Below, one piece after another: positions 8,419 through 15,177 of a stretch of DNA of 43,705 bases. Position 1 is the stretch's first letter, and each line of letters begins with the position of its first letter. The DNA is from Apilactobacillus ozensis DSM 23829 = JCM 17196 (lineage in GTDB: Bacteria; Bacillota; Bacilli; Lactobacillales; Lactobacillaceae). Below the pieces are notes generated by a model. The model worked only from the letters and a program-made list of their open reading frames with translations. It made no database searches and was not told where the DNA came from. A program made the translations under genes and the position numbers. The stretch spans positions 1-43,705 of the forward strand of contig NZ_AYYQ01000034.1 in NCBI RefSeq assembly GCF_001435995.1. Direction: 5' to 3'.

Positions 8419-9351
8419 TTATCCGTTTAAAACTTCTTCATATTTATTTTTAATATAGTTAGCTGAACTTTGCAATTTATTTAATTCATTTTCAGAAAGT
8501 TCTAATTTTGTTTGCTTAATTATTCCCTCACGTCCAACAACTGCTGGATATGATAAGTAAACACCATATTCTTCTCGATAGTTAGAAACTGGTAACACTG
8601 TCATTGAATTATTTAACACAACATTCATTAATCTAACCGCTGCAGTAGCAACTCCATAACTAGTATACTTTTTACCATTAAATACAGTAAATCCACCGCT
8701 ACGTGCATCTTCATCTAACTGATCTAAATCTAAATGATATTCATCAACTAAATCATAAATAGAGTGTCCCAAAACGTCTACTGTTGACCAAGCTGTAAAT
8801 TGTGAATTACCGTGTTCTCCTAAGTTATAACCGTTAACAGATCTTGAATCTACCCCTACCTTTTTAGCAACTGCACGTTTCATTCTAGCAGAATCAAGTA
8901 AAGTTCCCGTTCCCATAACACGTTCTTTAGGCAATCCAGTAAATTTTTGATATAAAGAAGTAATCACATCCACTGGATTAGTAATTGCAATTAAAATGCC
9001 TTTAAATCCAGATGCTTTAATTTTTTTAGAAACTTCGATAACATTTTTTTGATTAAAAGGTAGCTCCGCGAAACGATTGCCTTTGGCTTCAGGAGTATCT
9101 AAAATTCCAATGTTCCCTAATGCTGATATGATAACATCGGCATCTTTTAATTGATCATAATCATTTACAAAAATATTAGTATGACAATCTAAATTAGGCA
9201 TAGCCTCTTCAAAATCAATTGCATCAGCATTAACTTTTTTATCATTAATGTCAATTAAAACTAAATCATCCACAAATCCATTTGCAACAATATAATGGGC
9301 AACTGTAGAACCAACATGTCCATCACCAATAATTCCAACTTTTCTAGACAT
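8419..9351 (-). CDS. hicD: L-2-hydroxyisocaproate dehydrogenase (LDH/MDH family)
   Basis: NAD-dependent reductase of branched or bulky 2-oxo acids to L-2-hydroxy acids, a fate of amino-acid transamination products in lactobacilli. The Rossmann motif GDGHVG is at 9-14 with Asp34 to hold the NAD ribose. The catalytic set is Arg93 (mobile loop GNRFAEL), Asp153 and Arg156 (LLDSAR), and His180 (GEHGNSQ). The whole sequence, including the 310-residue length and the stretches RFAEL, TLLDSARM and YNLGEHGNSQF, follows L-HicDH of heterofermentative lactobacilli more closely than housekeeping lactate dehydrogenase. It follows a racemase terminator, so it is probably transcribed separately. Substrate range is inferred. 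Confidence 0.85.
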   Translation of the reverse strand: MSRKVGIIGDGHVGSTVAHYIVANGFVDDLVLIDINDKKVNADAIDFEEAMPNLDCHTNIFVNDYDQLKDADVIISALGNIGILDTPEAKGNRFAELPFNQKNVIEVSKKIKASGFKGILIAITNPVDVITSLYQKFTGLPKERVMGTGTLLDSARMKRAVAKKVGVDSRSVNGYNLGEHGNSQFTAWSTVDVLGHSIYDLVDEYHLDLDQLDEDARSGGFTVFNGKKYTSYGVATAAVRLMNVVLNNSMTVLPVSNYREEYGVYLSYPAVVGREGIIKQTKLELSENELNKLQSSANYIKNKYEEVLNG

Positions 9352-9384
9352 ATAAACAACTCCTTTTTAAGAATTTTATCATTA

Positions 9385-9408
9385 TTTTTTAATTTAATAA
9401 AGTCAAAA
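9385..9408 (-). promoter_or_regulatory. Possible promoter of hicD
   Basis: After the terminator, minus-strand TTGACT is followed about 16 bases later by TAATGA. The -35 is good and the -10 is weak; the ribosome binding site AAGGAG follows before the ATG. Confidence 0.35.
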
Positions 9409-9434
9409 TAAAAAAGAGCTTATAGCTCTTTTTT
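9407..9434 (-). terminator. Terminator overlapping the end of racD
   Basis: Stem AAAAAGAGCT with AGCTCTTTTT, with a U-run on both strands. The racD stop codon lies inside the hairpin. It ends the asnB-murE-ligase-racemase unit. Confidence 0.8.
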
Positions 9435-10130
9435 ATTTTTTGCCATTTCGATTGTTTTATCTACTAAAACCGACTGTGCATCCACCACATTAAAATCATG
9501 ATTGCCTGCACGTTCTTGGGCAACCGAAAGTTCAGTACATCCCAATATAACAACGTCACTATCTAATTCGTTAGTCATTTCATCTAAAATGTTATGATAT
9601 AAATCAACATTGACCTTATTTTTTTCTTTTACCCATTTATAAATTAACTCCATCGTTTCTAATTGCACATGTTCAGTTGGGCGAATTAAATTATAACCCA
9701 TCGCTTTAATCTCATTATCATAAATATGATCATGAATAGTCCCTTGCGTTGCGATTAATCCAACATTTCTACAATTAGGAAAAGAAGTTTTAATAGATTT
9801 AACAGCTTCTTTAGGCATATGCAAAATTGGAGCGTTAGCTACCGATTGCAACTGTTCATAGAAATAATGTGCAGTATTACATGGCAGCGTGTAAAAATCC
9901 GGCTTTAATAAATTTTGTTGTTGTATGTCCTCAACTAAGTCATTTAAAGGATTGGGTTTACTATGGTCTAAAATATAATCAGTTCGGTCTGGAATAGTAG
10001 CATGATTAACCAAAATGTAATTTAAATACTCTTGATCGTAATGTGCGTCAGTACGCTCATTTAGAAGATGAATATAGCTTTCTGTGGCTTCGGTTCCCAT
10101 ACCACCGATAATTGAGAAAAAGTTTCTCAT
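9420..10130 (-). CDS. racD: Aspartate racemase
   Basis: Cofactor-independent racemase of the aspartate/glutamate racemase family, 236 residues, making D-Asp for the peptidoglycan bridge. Both catalytic cysteines are visible: Cys84 in LPCNTAH and Cys198 in ILGCTELS. The N-terminal IGGMGTEAT is the aspartate racemase form, unlike the DSGVGG motif of MurI glutamate racemase. It lies 6 bases after the D-aspartate ligase gene, with its own AAGGAA ribosome binding site. Neighbourhood and motifs agree, so D-Asp supply is a well-supported inference. Confidence 0.9.
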   Translation of the reverse strand: MRNFFSIIGGMGTEATESYIHLLNERTDAHYDQEYLNYILVNHATIPDRTDYILDHSKPNPLNDLVEDIQQQNLLKPDFYTLPCNTAHYFYEQLQSVANAPILHMPKEAVKSIKTSFPNCRNVGLIATQGTIHDHIYDNEIKAMGYNLIRPTEHVQLETMELIYKWVKEKNKVNVDLYHNILDEMTNELDSDVVILGCTELSVAQERAGNHDFNVVDAQSVLVDKTIEMAKNKKEL

Positions 10131-10136
10131 AAAAAA

Positions 10137-11390
10137 TCATTCCTTATTAATTGAAAAATAACGATCAAAATTCTTCTTATAAATATGTTTCATCCAAGTT
10201 ATTAATAACCAACGTTTAAAATTACGGTCCTTATCATACCAGAAAGTTGTACCAAATTTACCTTCGTTAATTAAGTTGTTAGCTAAATCTTTTTCAGAAT
10301 TTTCCTTAGCATACTTTCTAAATACGTTTTTACCAACACCTAACCATAAACTATAATTTTCTTTATTCTTGTTACCGTATACAGTTGGTTGGTCTTTTAA
10401 GCTATCGTAAACATAATCTTGAATAACCCAATCAGCCAAATTATAACCGGCTAAAGTTACAAAAAAGCTACTACGGCCCTGTCTCAAATTAATTTCAAAT
10501 AACTTGTAAGAACCGTCACGAGAATCATACTTCATATCAAAGTTAGCATATCCTGTGAACTTAATATCCTCAAGAAACTTTTGAATCATATCATAAATTG
10601 CTTGATTGTATTCAGGAATAATTGCTACATAGTTACCAATTGAAGAAGGTGATGGATCTTCCAATAATGGATGACCTAAGCACATCATTTTTACTTTATG
10701 GTTTTTGTCAACATATGCATTTAATACACGCATGTTGCTGTCATCACCTGGAATAAAGTCTTGAAGTATTAAGTCAGATGTATAACCATTTTCATATATT
10801 TTAGAAACAATATCTTTAAATTCTGCTTCTGATTTAATGACAAAGGCCTTTTTACGACCTTCAAAATGAATATCTAACCATTCAACACTATTAGTTGGTT
10901 TTAAAGCAACTGGATAACCAAATGGTTGTTTAATTGGTTGGTCACTTTCAAAATCATTTTTAGTAATAATCTTAGTTTTTGGATAGGGAAGATTGTGTTT
11001 ATCACACATATTGTAGAAATTTTCTTTGCTATTAAGTTGCTTAATTAATTTGAAATCAACATATGGGCAAACAAAAACATCACTCAATTCGTCTTTATGT
11101 TTGGAAATTAATTCAGCATATCCATCGCCACAACCAATTAAGATTACAGGCTCTTGATGATTAGCATACACTTTTTTAAGTTCACGCATTTCTTCAATCC
11201 ATTTAGGATCTTCACTAAATCCAGGAATGGTTGTTAAATCAACAATTTTAGTATATCTAGTAGGTGCTAAACGTACTTCTGCATAAGCTTTAACTGGCTT
11301 ATGATATTTTTCGTATAGTGATCTAGCCATTCCATAAACATTAAAATCACTACCTAATAATATTGGTGTAAAATTTTTTAAATCACTCAT
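10137..11390 (-). CDS. D-aspartate ligase (ATP-grasp), peptidoglycan bridge
   Basis: ATP-grasp carboxylate-amine ligase of 417 residues, like the D-Asp ligase of Enterococcus faecium and Lactococcus (Asl), which joins the beta-carboxyl of D-Asp to the epsilon-amino group of Lys in UDP-MurNAc-peptide. The N-terminal half carries a GSDFNVYGMARSL segment. The ATP-grasp core has Lys164 (YPVALKPTN), the Gln-Asp-Phe hinge at about 210-212, and the Mg ligands Glu299 and Asn301 in FEINLRQG. It starts 4 bases after the murE stop; its ribosome binding site (AAGGGA) is within the end of murE. Racemase and murE next door support the function strongly. Confidence 0.88.
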   Translation of the reverse strand: MSDLKNFTPILLGSDFNVYGMARSLYEKYHKPVKAYAEVRLAPTRYTKIVDLTTIPGFSEDPKWIEEMRELKKVYANHQEPVILIGCGDGYAELISKHKDELSDVFVCPYVDFKLIKQLNSKENFYNMCDKHNLPYPKTKIITKNDFESDQPIKQPFGYPVALKPTNSVEWLDIHFEGRKKAFVIKSEAEFKDIVSKIYENGYTSDLILQDFIPGDDSNMRVLNAYVDKNHKVKMMCLGHPLLEDPSPSSIGNYVAIIPEYNQAIYDMIQKFLEDIKFTGYANFDMKYDSRDGSYKLFEINLRQGRSSFFVTLAGYNLADWVIQDYVYDSLKDQPTVYGNKNKENYSLWLGVGKNVFRKYAKENSEKDLANNLINEGKFGTTFWYDKDRNFKRWLLITWMKHIYKKNFDRYFSINKE

Positions 11391-11394
11391 TATT

Positions 11395-12930
11395 CTATAA
11401 TCCCTTCAAAATGTTATTAACCACTACTGAATCTGTTTCGTAAGGTGTATCTACTCCGTTAATTTTTTGGTAAGGATCACGGCCCTTGCCGGCAACGACT
11501 ATAATTGAGTTCTTATCACCACTAAGAATAGCTTTTTTGATAGCTTCCTTACGATCCATTACGAAATGAACATCTACTTTTTGATGATCAATATGCGCAT
11601 CAATTTCCTTAGCAATGTCTAAAGGATTTTCAAAGGCTGGATCATCAGTCGTTAAAAATGCTTCATCAGCATTTTCTGTAAGTGCCTTACCAAAACCTTC
11701 TCGACGGTCTACACCCTTATTTCCAGGACTACCCACTACAACAATTACTCTTCCTTTAGGACTCTTGCTTTTTAAGAATCCAAGTAGAGCATGCATACTG
11801 GCATAGTTATGAGCATAATCTACATAAACAGTTCCATGATTTTTACTTTCATAGGATTCCATTCTCCCAGGTATTAACACAGAAGATAAGCCTAGTTTAG
11901 CATCTTGCACTTTAGAACCAGCAATAGCAGCAGCAATAATTGCTGAGGCAGCATTAGATTCGTTATAGTCACCCACTACGGCTAATTCATAGTCACTATC
12001 AATATTTAATTTTTTACATTTATCAGATACTGATAATACTTTAATAATATTAGAATTTAAATCGTCAGAGATGCTACTAAATTGGCAATCAACTGGTAAG
12101 TTCATTGAATTGGTAAATCCATTACGACTGTATAAATAAACATTATTAGGCTGAGATGTAGCCTTAGCGGTATAGTAAACATCATCTAAATAGTCAGTTT
12201 CAGCATTGATTATACATGTTCTAGAATTAACTAATAACTGTTCTTTACAGTGTAAATAATCAGCGAATGTAGGATGTTCATTCGGTCCAATATGGTCTGG
12301 AGAAATATTCAAGAAAAGTCCTACGTCAAATTTTAAGCCAAAAACACGATTTTTTTTGTATGCTTGCGAAGATACTTCCATAACTAAATGAGTCATGCCA
12401 TTATCAACAGCTCTACGCATATTTTTAAAAATATCGATAGACTCTGGAGTAGTTAAATGTGATTTAAAACGGTCTTCCGGCTTATTTCCTAGAACTGTAT
12501 CAATGGTTGAAAATAAGGCTATCTTATTATTAGTAGTGTTTTTTAAAATACTGCGTACAAAATAAGATGAAGTGGTTTTACCCTTAGTTCCAGTGTAAGC
12601 AATAATAAACAAGTCATTTTGCGGATACCCATAAAAAGCAGCTCCAATTAAAGACATTGATTTTTGAATGTCAGATACTTGAATTGAAAGCATACCTTGA
12701 CCAGCTTCATATGTTTTTTCTGAAACATATGCCGTTGCCCCAGCTTTTTTAGCACTCAATAGATATTCTTCTTTAAAATTACCCTTACAGCAAAACAATG
12801 TTTTTGGCGTAACTTGTCTAGAATCATAAGTTAAATTTTCAAAAGCTAAATCATCAGCAAGCGATTCCACATTAGTTAATAAATTATGTTCTTTTAGGAT
12901 GGTTAATATTTCTGTAAGTCTTAATGACAA
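11395..12930 (-). CDS. murE: UDP-MurNAc-L-Ala-D-Glu:L-lysine ligase
   Basis: Cytosolic Mur ligase of 511 residues that adds the third residue of the stem peptide. The ATP loop GTKGKTT is at 114-120, and the conserved GRMES and VDYAHN segments of Mur ligases are present. At 429-432 it reads DDPA, where meso-diaminopimelate enzymes have DNPR; loss of that Arg is the mark of L-lysine-adding enzymes such as that of Staphylococcus. The start is TTG, 8 bases from GGGAG. The gene sits 12 bases after asnB and 4 before the D-Asp ligase, so one transcript makes the acceptor Lys and its bridge. Confidence 0.92.
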   Translation of the reverse strand: MSLRLTEILTILKEHNLLTNVESLADDLAFENLTYDSRQVTPKTLFCCKGNFKEEYLLSAKKAGATAYVSEKTYEAGQGMLSIQVSDIQKSMSLIGAAFYGYPQNDLFIIAYTGTKGKTTSSYFVRSILKNTTNNKIALFSTIDTVLGNKPEDRFKSHLTTPESIDIFKNMRRAVDNGMTHLVMEVSSQAYKKNRVFGLKFDVGLFLNISPDHIGPNEHPTFADYLHCKEQLLVNSRTCIINAETDYLDDVYYTAKATSQPNNVYLYSRNGFTNSMNLPVDCQFSSISDDLNSNIIKVLSVSDKCKKLNIDSDYELAVVGDYNESNAASAIIAAAIAGSKVQDAKLGLSSVLIPGRMESYESKNHGTVYVDYAHNYASMHALLGFLKSKSPKGRVIVVVGSPGNKGVDRREGFGKALTENADEAFLTTDDPAFENPLDIAKEIDAHIDHQKVDVHFVMDRKEAIKKAILSGDKNSIIVVAGKGRDPYQKINGVDTPYETDSVVVNNILKGL

Positions 12931-12942
12931 TTTAAAAACTCC

Positions 12943-14832
12943 CTATAAAGCTTGAGTAAGATGTACTTCATCAATTGTTTTTGCACTAGTATTTTCTGGG
13001 AAGTAAACTTCATACCACAAAATAAATGTGTAAATAGTGAAAATCTTTTGCATATTTGACTTACCTTCACCATGTTCTTTAAGTAAACGCATTAATTCAT
13101 CAACATTAAAGAATTTTTCAGCTACGTCTGAATTAAATGCTCTAACGATTTTTTTGTGGTATTTAGGTTCATTCATCCAACTAGCAATTGGTGAAGGAAA
13201 GCCCATCTTTTCTTTCATCGCAACTTTGTCTGGTAATGCAGATTCAGCAGCTTTTCGTAATGAAATCTTAGTTCCTTCTTTATTGATACGAGTTTTAATT
13301 GGCATAGTAGCTGCAAATTTAGCTATTTCTTTATCAACCAATGGAGTTCTAACTTCTAGTGAGTTAGCCATACTCATACGGTCTGCCTTTTGTAAAATAT
13401 CAAAAGGTAACCATGTATTTATATCAAAATATTGCATTTGAGTCATTTCATCTTTACCTTGAACTTCATCAAAAATGTGTTTTGAGTAATCACCAGAATC
13501 CATATTAAGTGATGGGTTCTTCAATACACGATTACGATCATCATAATTAAATACATAGTTAACACGATAGTAACGTTCGCTTAAAGGTTGAGCCCCACGA
13601 ATCAAGAAGCGACGGCCATGGAATCTAGGCATCTTTTCAGCAATGTTAGCCAATGCTTTACGAGCAAAACGAGGCACAAATTTTTGGTATCTTTCAAATG
13701 GAACCGCTTCTAAATAAGTATTATATCCACCAAAGAATTCATCGGCACCTTCACCAGATAAGGCAACTTTAACATTTTTTCTAGTTCCTTGAGCTAGATA
13801 AAATAATTGTACGGCTGAAGGATTGGATAATGGTTCGTCCATGTAATACATCATAGTTGGTAAGAAATTAAAGTAATCATCACCAGTTATTTTAATTGGT
13901 GTGTTCTTTTGACCAATTTGTTGAGCAAAATCTGTCGACCATGCTAACTCACTATATTTAGAATTATCGAATCCTAATGAAAATGATTGAATTGGTTTTA
14001 ACTTGGAAGCTTCATTTAAAACATAGCTGGAATCTACCCCACTAGAAAGAAAACTACCAACTTCAACATCAGCAATCATATGAGCTTTAACAGAATCTTT
14101 AACTAAAGCTTCAATTTTTTTAGCATTGCCTTCGATGGTTTCATTTTCATCAATATGGTCATAATTAAATCTGAAGTATGGTTTCATTTCAGTAGTTTTA
14201 GCATCAATGTCATGAATGAAATAGTTACCTGGCATTACTTTGAAAACATTCTTGAACATAGTTTCTTTTGAAGGGATAAATTCAAAGCTAAGGTGAATTG
14301 GTAATAATTTTTCATTTAATTCTTTTTTAAATGCTGGGTTTTCTAAAAATGATTTAATTTCAGAACCATACATAAAGCTTTCGCCATCATCATAGTAATA
14401 TAGTGGCTTAATTCCAAAATGATCACGAGCCCCAAATAATTGATTCTTAGTACTGTCGTAAATAACAAAGGCAAACATTCCACGTAACTTTTGTAATAAG
14501 TCTTTACCCCACGCTTCATATCCACGAATTAAAACTTCAGAATCAACATCAGTGGAAAATTCATAACCCATTGATTGTAATTCTGATCTAATTTCTTTAT
14601 AGTTATAAATTTCACCATTGAAAGTTAATACCTTTTTATTATCAGAACTATAAAGTGGTTGGCCTCCATGAGCTAAATCAATGATTGAAAGTCTTCTAAA
14701 TGCCATGGAAACTTTATCATTTTGGAAATACTTTTCATCGTCAGGTCCACGATGTTTAATTCGATTAGCCATTTTTTCAATTGTTGTATTAGGAACATCT
14801 TTTTGATTAACATATCCACAAAATCCACACAT
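12943..14832 (-). CDS. asnB: AsnB-type glutamine amidotransferase, probably amidating peptidoglycan (AsnH-like)
   Basis: Class II amidotransferase of asparagine synthetase type, 629 residues. Cys2 is the N-terminal nucleophile after Met removal. The glutaminase half shows RGPDD, the RRLSIIDL and FNGEIYN motifs and DSEVLIRGYE; the synthetase half has the PP-loop SGVDSS at 264-269. Proteins of this length class include Bacillus AsnB, which amidates meso-diaminopimelate, and lactococcal AsnH, which amidates the D-Asp bridge. Because it heads the murE-D-Asp ligase-racemase transcript, I infer that it converts bridge D-Asp to D-Asn. Free asparagine synthesis is the alternative and cannot be excluded from sequence. 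Confidence 0.85.
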   Translation of the reverse strand: MCGFCGYVNQKDVPNTTIEKMANRIKHRGPDDEKYFQNDKVSMAFRRLSIIDLAHGGQPLYSSDNKKVLTFNGEIYNYKEIRSELQSMGYEFSTDVDSEVLIRGYEAWGKDLLQKLRGMFAFVIYDSTKNQLFGARDHFGIKPLYYYDDGESFMYGSEIKSFLENPAFKKELNEKLLPIHLSFEFIPSKETMFKNVFKVMPGNYFIHDIDAKTTEMKPYFRFNYDHIDENETIEGNAKKIEALVKDSVKAHMIADVEVGSFLSSGVDSSYVLNEASKLKPIQSFSLGFDNSKYSELAWSTDFAQQIGQKNTPIKITGDDYFNFLPTMMYYMDEPLSNPSAVQLFYLAQGTRKNVKVALSGEGADEFFGGYNTYLEAVPFERYQKFVPRFARKALANIAEKMPRFHGRRFLIRGAQPLSERYYRVNYVFNYDDRNRVLKNPSLNMDSGDYSKHIFDEVQGKDEMTQMQYFDINTWLPFDILQKADRMSMANSLEVRTPLVDKEIAKFAATMPIKTRINKEGTKISLRKAAESALPDKVAMKEKMGFPSPIASWMNEPKYHKKIVRAFNSDVAEKFFNVDELMRLLKEHGEGKSNMQKIFTIYTFILWYEVYFPENTSAKTIDEVHLTQAL

Positions 14833-14889
14833 AATATTTTCTCCTCTTAAGATACATCAAAGTTATTTTTATTATTTTAGTTATTTTTA

Positions 14890-14919
14890 ATTTTATTAAC
14901 ACTGCTCACATTGTAACAA
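14890..14919 (-). promoter_or_regulatory. Possible promoter of the asnB-racD unit
   Basis: TTGTTA (14914-14919) and TAAAAT (14890-14895) are 18 bases apart on the minus strand. A second candidate -10, TATAAT at 14927-14932, has no good -35. The 345-base gap between asnB and uvrA2 holds this promoter region, the plus-strand tRNA-Leu and one terminator; I saw no T-box or riboswitch in it. Confidence 0.45.
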
Positions 14920-15008
14920 AGTTGATATTATAGTACCATTCATCTAGTTAGATATGGCTATATATAACGTGCAAAATATTACAATTAGATGTAGAATTAA
15001 CTTGCTAG

Positions 15009-15092
15009 GCCCCAATGGCGGAACTGGCAGACGCGCAACGTTCAGGTCGTTGTTTGATTTTTCAAGTACAGGTTCGAATCCTGCTTGGGGCA
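15009..15092 (+). tRNA. tRNA-Leu (CAG)
   Basis: Class II tRNA of 84 bases: acceptor GCCCCAA/TTGGGGC with A73, anticodon stem CAACG/CGTTG, loop TTCAGGT with anticodon CAG, a long variable arm and T-loop TTCGAAT. CCA is not encoded. It is the only tRNA on the plus strand here. Confidence 0.95.
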
Positions 15093-15131
15093 TATTATTT
15101 ATTATATACCAAAATAAACATTTTTAAGCAT

Positions 15132-15176
15132 AAAAAAGAGTGATTTACTTACATTAAATAAATCACTCTTTTTTTA
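15132..15176. terminator. Bidirectional terminator, tRNA-Leu and uvrA2
   Basis: A 16-bp stem, AAAAAAGAGTGATTTA with its complement, with A and U runs on both sides. It serves the convergent tRNA-Leu (plus) and UvrA-like gene (minus). Confidence 0.85.
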
Positions 15177-15177
15177 T

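Noticed and set aside
9420-10130. Glutamate racemase (MurI) as identity of the racemase
   Set aside because: N-terminal IGGMGTEAT and the neighbouring D-Asp ligase fit aspartate racemase; MurI has a DSGVGG-type start.
13037-13441. 134-codon open frame on the plus strand opposite asnB
   Set aside because: No ribosome binding site or promoter, and the opposite strand has a full enzyme; it is a byproduct of codon use in asnB.
14833-15008. T-box or other leader before asnB
   Set aside because: No GGTACCGCG-like sequence or terminator hairpin is present between the promoter and the gene.
15093-15131. Small RNA after tRNA-Leu
   Set aside because: Only a short AT-rich stretch leads to the shared terminator; no structure or promoter was seen.
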